Source of the DNA: Acidobacteriota bacterium
GTDB lineage: Bacteria; Acidobacteriota; UBA6911
Length of the DNA: 41,467 nt
Reading direction: 5' to 3'
Assembly: GCA_016929335.1 (NCBI GenBank)
Contig: JAFGIY010000128.1
Location: 1 to 41,467, forward strand
Part shown: positions 33,843 through 41,467 of the stretch, piece by piece
Numbering within the stretch: the stretch's first letter is position 1
Layout: every line of letters begins with the position of its first letter
Position numbers and translations under genes: made by a program
Notes under the pieces: model-generated
What the model saw: only the letters and a program-made list of their open reading frames with translations
The model's database searches: none
What the model was told of the DNA's origin: nothing

Positions 33843-34526
33843 TTATTCCGGAGGACGGAAATGGTCGGCGAGTTCGAGTAATGAGCGGATGAGGATGTCG
33901 CAGCCGGCTGCTTCAAGTTCCTCTTTGGGACGGAAGCCTCCCACCACGCCGCAGGTGGTTATTCCGGCGGATTTCCCGGCCCGGATGTCGACGGGGCTGT
34001 CTCCGACAATGGCCGTTCTGGATGGAGATCCTTTGCAGAAATCGATTGCTTTAAATAACGATTCAGGATCCGGCTTGCGTTTTTGAATGCTGTCTCCGCC
34101 CAGGATAATATCAAAACGGTTGCCGATGCCCAGCCCATCAAGGATGCGCCGGGAAAACCCTTCAGGTTTGTTGCTGACAACGGCAAACCTGGCCCACGGA
34201 AGGCGGTCCAGTCCCTCCCGCACATTCGGGAAAAGCCGCGTCTGATCCAGCAGGTGGTTCCCGTATTCTTCTTTGAAGAAGGGAATGGCTTCCTGGACCA
34301 TCGCCCGCTCCGGATCGCGGCCGAGGGCTTTGCGCAGAGATCGTTCTATTAAAGGCTGTAAGCCGTTTCCCACAAAGTCTGCAATGTCGGATTCCTGAAG
34401 AGGCTGCACGCGAATCCGCGCGAGCGTTAGATTTACTGCGCACGCAATATCGGCGAGCGAATCGATGAGCGTTCCATCCAGGTCAAAAAGAAACAGGTTG
34501 CAGGGCCGCAACATGGGCAGCTTCAT
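33843..34526 (-). CDS. gph: HAD family phosphatase, phosphoglycolate phosphatase-like
   Basis: A 227-residue HAD superfamily hydrolase with the nucleophile and acid/base aspartates in FDLDGTLID (Asp15, Asp17), the Ser/Thr motif VVSNKP, Lys in RKPDPESL and the Mg-binding GDSPVDIRAG. A helical cap (about 25-95) places it in subclass I, and overall it resembles phosphoglycolate phosphatase, which recycles 2-phosphoglycolate from DNA repair. Related members act on other small phosphates, so the symbol is a best match. ATG 34526 touches the MoaB-type stop (34527-34529) and has GAGGAG upstream inside that gene, indicating translational coupling. Confidence 0.88.
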   Translation of the reverse strand: MKLPMLRPCNLFLFDLDGTLIDSLADIACAVNLTLARIRVQPLQESDIADFVGNGLQPLIERSLRKALGRDPERAMVQEAIPFFKEEYGNHLLDQTRLFPNVREGLDRLPWARFAVVSNKPEGFSRRILDGLGIGNRFDIILGGDSIQKRKPDPESLFKAIDFCKGSPSRTAIVGDSPVDIRAGKSAGITTCGVVGGFRPKEELEAAGCDILIRSLLELADHFRPPE

Positions 34527-35051
34527 TTAACTCCTCAGGAGCATCAGGATGTGGCCAAGTTCCGGCAATATGAGGGATTCCATTGCAAGCTTGCATGCCC
34601 GGGGGCTGCCGGGCAGACAAAAAATTGCTTTTCCTTTTATGGTCCCCGCGAGCGCGCGGGACAGCATCGCTGCGCTCTTGACCTGCGGGTAGCTGAGCAG
34701 CATGAAGAGAGCGTTGAATCCGGGAAGCACCTTGTCCAGCATGCTTTGGACTGTTTCTATGGTGATATCCAGCGGCGCCACTCCCGTGCCCCCCGTGGTG
34801 ATGATTGCCTGAACGTCTTTATCGCGAGTCAACTCACGTAAAGTCGCTCTTAATACGTTGCGGTTATCGGGTATGAGCTTTCTTACAGGCACATGATGTC
34901 CGTTGGCTTCGAGCAGGTTCTGGATGACATCTCCTGATTTATCCGAGTCGAGCGAACGGGACATAGATAGGGTGATTACGGCGACGTCGGCGCTGCCGCC
35001 GGATTTTTCCCTGTGCTCGGCAACGGAATTCTGCAGTTTTTTCCCAGCCAT
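34527..35051 (-). CDS. moaB: MogA/MoaB family molybdenum cofactor biosynthesis protein
   Basis: The 174-residue protein belongs to the MoCF/MogA-MoaB fold, which binds molybdopterin and, in MogA, adenylylates it. Signatures are VAVITLSMSRSLDSDKSGDVI, the TTGGTGVAPLDITIETV motif with the conserved Asp, and FCLPGSPRACKLAMESL. The length is MoaB-like. ATG 35051 has GGGAGGA nine bases upstream; the open frame to 35075 lacks this. It is divergent from the CBS-domain gene and adjacent to the phosphatase gene. Together with the distant XdhC-type protein it suggests the organism makes molybdenum enzymes. Confidence 0.9.
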   Translation of the reverse strand: MAGKKLQNSVAEHREKSGGSADVAVITLSMSRSLDSDKSGDVIQNLLEANGHHVPVRKLIPDNRNVLRATLRELTRDKDVQAIITTGGTGVAPLDITIETVQSMLDKVLPGFNALFMLLSYPQVKSAAMLSRALAGTIKGKAIFCLPGSPRACKLAMESLILPELGHILMLLRS

Positions 35052-35174
35052 AGCAATGATCCTCCCAGACCGCATTGAAATCGGGGCATGATGACATGCT
35101 GCTTTTGCTTTTTCAAAGATGATTTTTCTCCTCTAATTGAACAACTGGTGGCTGATCCGGCCGATAAGGCTATT

Positions 35175-35594
35175 ATGACTGCCGTCGGCAATATTATGGC
35201 GAGTGAAGTTGTCTGCGCCGACATGGATATCACACTGGGCGCGGCAATGGAATTGTGCGCAGAGAAGCGCATCCGTCATCTTCCCGTTTTGGACGAGTAC
35301 AAACAGCTGGTCGGCATGGTCACGGACCGGGATCTCCGCTATCATCTCAGTCCCAGAATCGGTACTCTGGCTGAAAATAAATCCGACAGGGAGAACCTGG
35401 AGCATCCCATCCACCTGATCATGAGGCATACCGTAGTCGTGGTTTCCGCCGATACATCGGTTTCGGAAGCCGCGCAACTGATGCTGGCCAACAGAGTGGG
35501 ATGCTTGCCGGTCGTCAATCTCGGCCGGCATGTTATCGGGATCGTAACCACTACCGATCTGCTTCGCTACCTCGCGACGAATCCTCTTGAATAG
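35175..35594 (+). CDS. CBS-domain pair protein
   Basis: A 139-residue protein made only of two CBS motifs: IMASEVVCADMDITLGAAMELCAEKRIRHLPVLD...LVGMVTDRDL and MRHTVVVVSADTSVSEAAQLMLANRVGCLPVVN...VIGIVTTTDLLRYL. Such Bateman modules bind adenine nucleotides and serve as energy sensors. No catalytic domain is attached, so the target is unknown. The frame is open from ATG 35088; I prefer ATG 35175, which has AAGG seven bases upstream and begins where relatives do, because the extra N-terminus (MMTCCFCFFKDD...) looks non-native. It is divergent from the MoaB gene and convergent with the SLOG gene. Confidence 0.85.
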   Translation: MTAVGNIMASEVVCADMDITLGAAMELCAEKRIRHLPVLDEYKQLVGMVTDRDLRYHLSPRIGTLAENKSDRENLEHPIHLIMRHTVVVVSADTSVSEAAQLMLANRVGCLPVVNLGRHVIGIVTTTDLLRYLATNPLE

Positions 35595-35600
35595 TGCGGG

Positions 35601-36104
35601 CTAAATGCTTCTGTTTGTTTTTGCTGCAATCAGATTCATCGCAATTGCGACGGCTTCCTCAGCGGAATGGGCATAGATTATCGGCAGCTGCTCTCCGCCC
35701 GGAGGAATCAGATCCCAGGTGCCAAGGCCGATGACCGGAGTGTGGCATTTCAGGGCGAGGGCGATTTCGGAGAGTGTTCCGTAAGAACCGTGGATGGCAA
35801 TGACGACCTGGCTGGTCAGGACATTTATGGCATTTCGGGCGTTGCCGAGGTCGGTAACAATGGGAATGTCAATGTAAGGATTGGCTTCGTCCGCGCTGGC
35901 TCCGGGAAGGATGCCGATCGTGATTCCGCCTGCTTCTCTGGCGCCTCTAGCGGAGGCTTCCATTACTCCGCTCCGGCCTCCACAAATCAGCAATGCTCCC
36001 TTTTTGCCTATCAGGAAGCCCACTTCCCGGGCAAGGTTATACACATCAGGCAGGCATAGCGCGGGACCCATGACACCAATTCGAGGTTTGAGTCTCAATT
36101 CCAT
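35601..36104 (-). CDS. TIGR00725-type SLOG/LOG family protein
   Basis: The 167-residue Rossmannoid protein shows the SLOG/LOG-like nucleotide-binding pattern: RIGVMGPALC at the N-terminus, ALLICGGRSGVMEASARGAREAGG, and GSYGTLSEIALALKCHTPVIGLG, which corresponds to the PGGxGTxxE motif of lysine-decarboxylase-like proteins. Family members bind nucleotides; those with the Arg/Glu pair can cleave nucleoside monophosphates (LOG cytokinin activation). The GSYGTLSE variant is usual in the TIGR00725 subgroup, whose function is not established. ATG 36104 has GGGAGGA upstream. It converges with the CBS gene and is divergent from the HDOD gene. Confidence 0.88.
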   Translation of the reverse strand: MELRLKPRIGVMGPALCLPDVYNLAREVGFLIGKKGALLICGGRSGVMEASARGAREAGGITIGILPGASADEANPYIDIPIVTDLGNARNAINVLTSQVVIAIHGSYGTLSEIALALKCHTPVIGLGTWDLIPPGGEQLPIIYAHSAEEAVAIAMNLIAAKTNRSI

Positions 36105-36320
36105 TGGCTTCCTCCCAGTGCATCAAAGAGCAGGAATACGGTCCATCATACAACCGAATCAGCGTTTCTTACAGAGTTTCCAGAACGGTCTTTGCCCCGA
36201 TCGTTCAATGTCGGGTCCGGCTTTTGGCCTTTTTATGACTCCGATGGTTAAAATGCTACCTAAAGGTTTCTCTCAAACGGAACGAATAGATTGTAGGCAG
36301 GAGTTTTTGCGGGTATCTCT

Positions 36321-37187
36321 ATGTGTGCGGTCAAACATCCCATCGCGTTTCCGATTAACAAGGGATTTGAAATCCCCAGCATCCCTCTCGTCCTGATTAA
36401 GATCATACAGACGCTGGATGCGGACAAGAGCTCGGCGAAGGAGCTTGAGGAATTGATTCTGCATGATCCGGCGCTTTCGGCGCGGATCCTCAGACTGGCA
36501 AACTCCGCGTTTTATTGCTTTCGCGCCAGGGTGAAGACGATTTCACATGCCATTACGCTGTTGGGTATGAACCTGGTGACCAGCCTGGCAATCGGCATCA
36601 ATATCTTTGATACGTTTACCAAGGGATCCAAATCCGAGGCGGCCCATATCAATCAGCTCTGGACGCACTCTTGCGGCGTGGCCGTACTGGTAAAGGAAAT
36701 CTGGTCTCGGCGAAGCCGCATAGAGAAGGAAGGCGAATTCGCTTTTTTATGCGGGCTGCTTCATGACCTGGGGAAAGTCATTTTATTTAAAACGTACCCT
36801 GGCCATTACAGCTCCATATATGCAATTGCAAAAACGGAGACAGATCCTTCGATCAGCTCCTATGAGTCCGAATATTACGGTGTCGATCATGCGGCGATCG
36901 GCGAAATGCTTGCCAAGCAATGGGGATTTCCTTCAGAGCTGGTGAGCCTGATTCGCCGGCATCATGATCCCTTGGCGCTGAGTGATCCCATGGTTCGAGC
37001 CGTGACGCTGTCCGACATGCTGGCCAAGGAATTCAAGATCGGCTACGATGGCGATGATGGCCTCTACGAAGATATGTCTGATTTCTATTTGCGATTAGGA
37101 GTGTCGGAAGCGGAATACGAAGGTCTGAAGGAATTTGCGTCCCGCGAGCGAGAGAATATCGAGGGCTTTTTTAAATTCTCTTCCTGA
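36321..37187 (+). CDS. HDOD domain protein
   Basis: The 288-residue protein is a stand-alone HDOD domain: FEIPSIPLVLIKIIQ (17-31), ELILHDPALSARILRLANSAFY (43-65), ITLLGMNLVTSLAIG, then LLHDLGKVIL with an intact His-Asp pair (148-149) and the later DHAAIGEMLAKQWGFP. HDOD proteins usually act as non-catalytic signalling hubs tied to cyclic-nucleotide or two-component pathways, and the family lacks enough HD ligands for clear hydrolysis. The start ATG 36321 has no strong ribosome-binding site. The GAF/GGDEF-like gene begins 20 bases after its stop and has GAGG upstream, so the two form an operon and probably one signalling module. Confidence 0.9.
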   Translation: MCAVKHPIAFPINKGFEIPSIPLVLIKIIQTLDADKSSAKELEELILHDPALSARILRLANSAFYCFRARVKTISHAITLLGMNLVTSLAIGINIFDTFTKGSKSEAAHINQLWTHSCGVAVLVKEIWSRRSRIEKEGEFAFLCGLLHDLGKVILFKTYPGHYSSIYAIAKTETDPSISSYESEYYGVDHAAIGEMLAKQWGFPSELVSLIRRHHDPLALSDPMVRAVTLSDMLAKEFKIGYDGDDGLYEDMSDFYLRLGVSEAEYEGLKEFASRERENIEGFFKFSS

Positions 37188-37207
37188 GATGGGGAATCGA
37201 GGCTTTC

Positions 37208-38356
37208 ATGGAGATTGAGGAGCGGATTCGGACACAAATCGAGGCCATCCTGGTGAATGATGCCAGGAACTACACCGAGATTAAAAACATGGCCGAAGAT
37301 GACGAACCCCTGGACGCAAGTCTGCCTACCGAAGAAAGAAATCTCTATCACCGGATTATCAACAGCTACCGAAATGCTGTGAGCGAGGTGAACAAGCTTC
37401 TTGAAGAAAACATCGGATCGCTTTCAGGCTTTTACCGGATTGTCGAAAGCATAAAGGAAAAAGAGGATTTTCAGGAGATCTGCTCACAGATCGTGGATTG
37501 TATCCTGCAGGATTTCGGCGCCGATTATTGCAGCCTGCTGTTTCCGGAAAGCGCCGATACTCTTTGCCTGGAGGGAATTTGCGAAGACCGCAAATTCCTC
37601 AGAATACATTCCAAGACAAGCCTTCTCGGAAGCAGGGAATTTGAACAGGAATTGACTCGCATGGCGGAGGAATTTCCGGACTGCCTGAGCATTGAAGACA
37701 TTTATAAAGAGCCGCGATTCAACAATGTGGATTTTCCCGGCGTCGTTCGATCTGTTCTATGCCTGCCGATCCTTCTGCGCAACACGCCTGTCGGATTCTT
37801 AATCCTGAGTCATTCACTGCCCAGCTATTTCCATGATAATCACATCCGGGTCCTGAAGATCCTCGGCAGTTTCATTGCCCATTTGAGGTTGCTGCACCAG
37901 GAGGGACATCTTCTGCCCCAGATTCAGCCTGCCTCCGCTTCCACCCCGAGAGGCGCCGAAAAGCAGGATATCTATGCAGTGGTACTGATGGAGTTTGATG
38001 CTCAGGACGCTTATGGCCGTTGGATACCACTATATAAAGACGCAATACGCGATATCCGTTCGCGGTTGCAGCGCGCCCTTGAAGAAGTAGAATCGGTGCT
38101 GTTTTACGGAGAGAACGATCTCCTGGCACTTCTGCCCGGCGTCTCCTCGGAGAATCTGCCTGCCCGCATACGCGGCCTCCGCGAGACGTTTAATCGCTGG
38201 CAGACGGATCATGCGGAAGATCATCGCAATGCCCGCATGAATATGGGATTCTCGGTTTGTGAAGGGGAAGAAGATTTTTCAAGGACGCTCGAAGTTGCGT
38301 CGGCTGTAATGCATCCGGAAAGCGAAGAGGAGCCCCGGCTTTCCGAAGGAGCCTGA
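37208..38356 (+). CDS. GAF protein with a degenerate GGDEF-like domain
   Basis: The 382-residue protein has an N-terminal helical region (about 1-70), a GAF domain (about 75-230) and a C-terminal domain (about 254-368) that follows the layout of a diguanylate cyclase: DIYAVVLMEFDAQDAYG for the first strand and metal site, VESVLFYGENDLLALLPG for the active loop, and ARMNMGFSV for the SIGVA strand. The GGDEF signature is replaced by GENDL (301-305), so catalysis is not expected; it may be a receptor or a decayed enzyme. The assignment of this last domain rests on pattern, not on a search. It follows the HDOD gene by 20 bp with GAGG upstream of ATG 37208. Confidence 0.8.
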   Translation: MEIEERIRTQIEAILVNDARNYTEIKNMAEDDEPLDASLPTEERNLYHRIINSYRNAVSEVNKLLEENIGSLSGFYRIVESIKEKEDFQEICSQIVDCILQDFGADYCSLLFPESADTLCLEGICEDRKFLRIHSKTSLLGSREFEQELTRMAEEFPDCLSIEDIYKEPRFNNVDFPGVVRSVLCLPILLRNTPVGFLILSHSLPSYFHDNHIRVLKILGSFIAHLRLLHQEGHLLPQIQPASASTPRGAEKQDIYAVVLMEFDAQDAYGRWIPLYKDAIRDIRSRLQRALEEVESVLFYGENDLLALLPGVSSENLPARIRGLRETFNRWQTDHAEDHRNARMNMGFSVCEGEEDFSRTLEVASAVMHPESEEEPRLSEGA

Positions 38357-38363
38357 TTCCCAA

Positions 38364-38843
38364 TCAGCTGCAAAATCTGTCGAGAACCGGCTGGAGATCC
38401 GACGAGCCGGTCAAAATGTGCCTCGAGATACTGTGCACTCGCATTTCTTCCGATTCATCATGGGGGACCAGCGTTTCGTGCCAGTTGTCCAGGATGCTGC
38501 TGAACCGCACCATGTGGACTATTTCATGAGTTAATATGTAAACCAGAAACGGGTATAGATGCTGTAGCAGATTTTCCCTTTGTGCCGCCGCCAGTATGCT
38601 CTGGTCGTGTAGTTCGATTCGGTAGAAATCAAACGGATTGGCGGGATTGATTCTCCGAAGGCAACGCACCCTTGCCAGCATGGGATCCGGCAGCGGTTCC
38701 CATCCGTGGTCGATTTGCGTCAGCAAGTCGTAGCGCAACCGCTCCCAGCGGAATGGGGGTATGCAGTAATAGCCTGCAGTACGCCCTTCAGCCTCATCCA
38801 GAGCTTGGAAAACCAGGTTGCGCTGCGGAGTCGAAAAAGGCAC
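38364..38843 (-). CDS. uncharacterised HExxH-motif protein
   Basis: I do not recognise this 159-residue protein by name. It contains HEIVH (106-110), the zinc-metallopeptidase HExxH signature, preceded by a hydrophobic helix (LYPFLVYIL) as in gluzincin-type enzymes, and followed by an acidic HDESEEMRVHSISRHIL segment (128-144) whose Glu132 or Glu133 could be the third zinc ligand. No signal peptide or membrane helix is seen. The start is GTG 38843, with AAGGGG about five bases upstream. It begins 18 bases after the FmdB-type gene stop on the same strand, so the two are co-transcribed. Proteolytic activity is inference. Confidence 0.72.
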   Translation of the reverse strand: MPFSTPQRNLVFQALDEAEGRTAGYYCIPPFRWERLRYDLLTQIDHGWEPLPDPMLARVRCLRRINPANPFDFYRIELHDQSILAAAQRENLLQHLYPFLVYILTHEIVHMVRFSSILDNWHETLVPHDESEEMRVHSISRHILTGSSDLQPVLDRFCS

Positions 38844-38860
38844 AACTCCCCCTTAAAGAA

Positions 38861-39151
38861 TCATGTCTTGCTTTCGGAATTTGTTGGTGCGCTGGACTTT
38901 TCAGTTGTTTTAGTCTCGGAAGATTTATCGGATGCACTGTTCTTGGACTTTTCGGATGGTCCGCTCGAATTCCGCCGGGCATAGTCCGTTAAATACCAGC
39001 CGCTGCCTTTCAGCTGAAAACTGGATTGACTGATAAGTTTTTCCACTTTTGCGTGGCAGAATTTGCATTCGGACAGAGGCTCATCTGTGACCTTTTGAAA
39101 AACCTCAAAAACCTCACCGCATTTTGTGCATTGATATTCGTAGATCGGCAC
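38861..39151 (-). CDS. FmdB family zinc-ribbon regulatory protein
   Basis: This 96-residue protein starts with the FmdB zinc ribbon: PIYEYQCTKCGEVFEVFQ and LSECKFCHAKVEKLIS (two CxxC pairs), followed by FQLKGSGWYLTDYAR, a strongly conserved family ending. The remaining 35 residues are a Ser/Lys/Glu-rich tail of low complexity that is probably disordered. Named after a regulator in the formamidase operon of Methylophilus, the family has no settled function. The start is GTG 39151 with GGAGG eight bases upstream, which makes the protein begin at the usual PIYEY; the open frame to ATG 39166 would include the ribosome-binding site. Confidence 0.93.
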   Translation of the reverse strand: MPIYEYQCTKCGEVFEVFQKVTDEPLSECKFCHAKVEKLISQSSFQLKGSGWYLTDYARRNSSGPSEKSKNSASDKSSETKTTEKSSAPTNSESKT

Positions 39152-39399
39152 TGCCAACACCTCCATGCTGCATTAATGGTTTAAAATATAATCCTTCAGC
39201 ACTTTCCAGTCAAACACCCCAATAAAAAAATCACATCAATCATGGAGCAAATAATGGACACCCACATAATGGAGGACATCTGCCAGGCTGTCATAAGTAG
39301 CTAAATTCCATTGTCAAAAACCGAACCCGACCCCGAGATATAAAATTAGTTTCGCAGATGCTTTAAATGGAGATATTGGGATGTCGGGATCTGGAGATC

Positions 39400-41205
39400 A
39401 TGTACAATAGGCAGATGCATAAGGGGCAGAGCGGGAAACTGCGGATAGGGGATGACTGGAATGCGATCACCGTCATTGCATTATCGCAGCAAAGCCCGCT
39501 AAAGGCGGTGGCAGAACTTGTTGAGAACAGCATAGATGCGCATGCTTCAAACATCGTCATAACCCGAGGCAAAGAAAAGGGATTGCATTACCTGCGCATC
39601 GTCGATGACGGCGACGGTATCCCGCGGGATGAATCCGGATTGCCCGATTTTCAATATGTGGCCACCCACATATGCGATTCCGTCAAGCGGCGGCTCCGTC
39701 GCGAGGACCGGGGAGACGTTCAGGGCGAATTTGGCATCGGACTCCTCAGCTTCTGGACATTGGGCGAAAAGATCGTGTTGACGTCTGCGGGCGCTGACGG
39801 ACGTACGTATGAAATGCGAATGGGCAAAGGAGAGCCGCGCTACACGATTACGGAGCGCAAGCGCCTTTTCCCGGAAAAAGGGACAGAAGTGGTGGTGCAT
39901 CCGCTTCTGCCCGGTATCAGGAACCTGAGTGGCGAAAAGATCCAGTGGTATCTCGCTTCCGAATTGCGCGACCGGATCAAGCATACCGGCGTAACCATAC
40001 AGGCGATCGACCGCCAGGCACGCACCCGTCATACCGTGGTACCGCGCGAATTTTCAGGCAACCTGATCCACAGGCTTCCTGCAGTTCAATCGGAATTTGG
40101 AGAGATATATTTGGAGCTCTACCTGGATGATTCGAGACCGGAAAACCATGTGGGTTTATATCGCCATGGCACTCGTGTGGTCGAGGATATTGTTCAGCTG
40201 GATGCGTTCCAGCATGCTCCATGGATGTCCGGGTGCCTGCAGGGAATCATCGACGCGCCCTTTTTAAACCTAACTCCCGGAACACGTACCGGGATTCTTC
40301 ATGACGAGCGCTTCGACGCCATGAGCCGGGCCCTCGAGCCTGCGGAGGGAATCCTGGCGCAAATGATCGAGGAGCAGAAAAAGGCGGCCGAGGAACAGGC
40401 AAGTAAAGAAATACTCAAATCCATCCATCGTGCATTCCGCGAAGCCCTGCTGGCGCTGCCCGCCGAGGAGTATGACTGGTTTCAGATCTCGGAAGGCAAG
40501 CACGATTCCCGCCCATCAAGGAAGAACTCCGGCCTTCCTCTTCTTGAACAGGGGACAGCAGAAGATCCCGAAGCCGGCGAATCCGAGCTCAAGCCACAAA
40601 GGGAATTCTTTGATTTCCCGGGACCTCTTTACAAGGCCGTGATTTCGCCCGCAGCCTGCACCCTGCGCGTCGGCGAATCGAGGAATTTCAGGGCGATTGC
40701 GCGCGACAGGAACCGCAGGCTTGTGGAAGAGAACCTCTCTTTCCAATGGACGATTGAAGAAGGTCCGGGCAGGCTTCTGGAAACCGCTTCGGAGATTGTG
40801 CACTTCGAGGCTTTAAGTGAACCGGGCCTGGCGCATTTGAAGGTTCTTGTCCGGCAAGGAGAAACGGAGTGCGAAGCCGAAGCCCTTGCGACCGTGACGG
40901 ATCAATTCCTTCCCGATACACCCAAGCTTGCGGGCGGGAAACAAGGACTTCCGGCTTACACATTTGAGCATAAGCCGGGCGAACTCTGGCGCTCGCGTTT
41001 CGATCAAACCCGGAATCTGATTGTCATCAATAATGCTCATCGGGATTTTGTGTATTCATCGCGCAACCGGACACTCAAGCTCCGATATATCTGCAGGTTA
41101 TATATAAAAGAATTGGTCCACAACAACTTCCCAGGTCTTTCTCCCGACCAGCTGCTCGAACGCATGGTCGAGCTTTCACTCTATACCGAAGAGCATCTCA
41201 AATAG
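39400..41205 (+). CDS. GHKL ATPase with an Ig-like C-terminal domain
   Basis: The protein of about 601 residues begins with a GHKL (Hsp90/MutL/MORC-like) ATPase: AELVENSIDAHA (Asn and Asp of the N box), IVDDGDGIP (G1) and GEFGIGLLSFWTLG (G2 region), followed by an S5-like transducer stretch to about residue 320. A helical linker rich in Lys, Glu and Ala follows (IEEQKKAAEEQASKEILKSI), then an Ig/BIG-like beta sandwich from SPAACTLRVGESRNF to LATVTD, and an unassigned C-terminal part ending ELSLYTEEHLK. No signal peptide is present, so it is cytoplasmic. The function is unknown; the fold suggests an ATP-driven clamp. The frame opens at ATG 39367; ATG 39400 (GGAG three bases upstream) or 39415 is likelier. 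Confidence 0.85.
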   Translation: MYNRQMHKGQSGKLRIGDDWNAITVIALSQQSPLKAVAELVENSIDAHASNIVITRGKEKGLHYLRIVDDGDGIPRDESGLPDFQYVATHICDSVKRRLRREDRGDVQGEFGIGLLSFWTLGEKIVLTSAGADGRTYEMRMGKGEPRYTITERKRLFPEKGTEVVVHPLLPGIRNLSGEKIQWYLASELRDRIKHTGVTIQAIDRQARTRHTVVPREFSGNLIHRLPAVQSEFGEIYLELYLDDSRPENHVGLYRHGTRVVEDIVQLDAFQHAPWMSGCLQGIIDAPFLNLTPGTRTGILHDERFDAMSRALEPAEGILAQMIEEQKKAAEEQASKEILKSIHRAFREALLALPAEEYDWFQISEGKHDSRPSRKNSGLPLLEQGTAEDPEAGESELKPQREFFDFPGPLYKAVISPAACTLRVGESRNFRAIARDRNRRLVEENLSFQWTIEEGPGRLLETASEIVHFEALSEPGLAHLKVLVRQGETECEAEALATVTDQFLPDTPKLAGGKQGLPAYTFEHKPGELWRSRFDQTRNLIVINNAHRDFVYSSRNRTLKLRYICRLYIKELVHNNFPGLSPDQLLERMVELSLYTEEHLK

Positions 41206-41331
41206 AGAATGAGCCGGGGAGCAAGCCGTATGTCCGTCATCATTTTCCAGCTTCCCGGCCAATCGCTCTCTGCGCTGTGGGTAGGATGGTTCCGCAAAAA
41301 TCCCGAAACCGTTCTGTAGATGATTTTGGAG

Positions 41332-41412
41332 CGGGCATTCAGCCCTGATTTGCTTTTAAGCAAACCTCCGGCTCTGCCCTCACTGTGGGACACTTGACAC
41401 TGTGGGTGTTTT
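41332..41412. repeat. second copy of the composite-element end
   Basis: The plus strand has CGGGCATTCAGCCC (41332-41345), then CAAACCTCCGGCTC, CCCTCACTG, GGGACAC, TTGACACTGTGGG. This matches the left end of the 5194-5543 element, where the same blocks occur in the same order. The rest of 41206-41467 shows no gene. Confidence 0.65.
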
Positions 41413-41467
41413 CGTTCTGGTTGCAGGCAGGGATGCAGGGAAAGAGGTCCCGCTTCAAGCAAACATG

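Noticed and set aside
41181..41462. 93-residue minus-strand open frame at the end of the window
   Set aside because: It lies over a dispersed repeat copy and the 3' end of the GHKL gene and shows no protein-family features.

Overview
The window is one stretch of chromosome from a diderm (Gram-negative-type) bacterium of moderate GC. It has a TolC-type outer-membrane channel with a HlyD/EmrA adaptor, a sigma-54 activator, zf-HC2 anti-sigma domains, an Lhr helicase and many PAS/HDOD/GAF signalling proteins. That mix fits Acidobacteriota or a deltaproteobacterial-type lineage, probably uncultured. This placement is inference; there is no rRNA or other strong marker. I found no tRNA, rRNA, CRISPR array or intact transposase.

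Layout. 0.3-2.1 kb (minus): an orphan zf-HC2 protein, a cytidylate-kinase-like protein and a 2[4Fe-4S] ferredoxin. 2.3-8.0 kb is metabolic: a zinc alcohol dehydrogenase with type II 3-dehydroquinase (aroQ), convergent shikimate kinase (aroK), a short citrate-synthase-fold lyase, a family III CoA-transferase and a convergent isocitrate/isopropylmalate-type dehydrogenase. 8.2-13.7 kb: a triple-PAS histidine kinase whose phospho-acceptor His is Arg, a DASS anion transporter behind a near-consensus promoter, an XdhC protein and an Rcp1-like response regulator. 13.9-16.6 kb: a TolC/EmrA pair without its inner-membrane pump, then a YkgJ pseudogene. 17.0-25.4 kb is the most interesting part: on the minus strand a sigma factor is translationally coupled to a 1147-aa protein fusing an anti-sigma zinc finger, one membrane helix, TPRs and a CHAT (caspase-like) protease. 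A small secreted protein, a second orphan zf-HC2 protein and a receiver-HDOD protein follow it, and a pentapeptide-repeat protein is divergent. 25.4-32 kb: a broken sirtuin gene, full-length Lhr and a GAF/AAA+/Fis regulator. 32-35 kb (minus): a MoaB, phosphatase, Nudix, radical-SAM run. 35-41.2 kb: CBS, SLOG, HDOD, GAF plus decayed GGDEF, an HExxH protein, FmdB and a GHKL ATPase with an Ig-like domain.

The intergenic spaces carry several dispersed repeats: a TARCCCGCATT... element that supplies the stop codon of two genes, a roughly 350-bp palindrome-rich element with terminal inverted repeats, a GATTCGA family forming hairpins at gene ends, and a G-quadruplex-type inverted repeat between two convergent genes.

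How the genes may work together. The sigma/anti-sigma/CHAT locus reads as a membrane-spanning switch: a cytoplasmic zinc finger could hold the sigma factor while a predicted periplasmic TPR-CHAT part senses or cleaves something. Shikimate genes, the CoA-transferase/lyase/dehydrogenase group and the efflux pair look like ordinary metabolism and transport. The 35-39 kb block is a signalling and housekeeping mixture.
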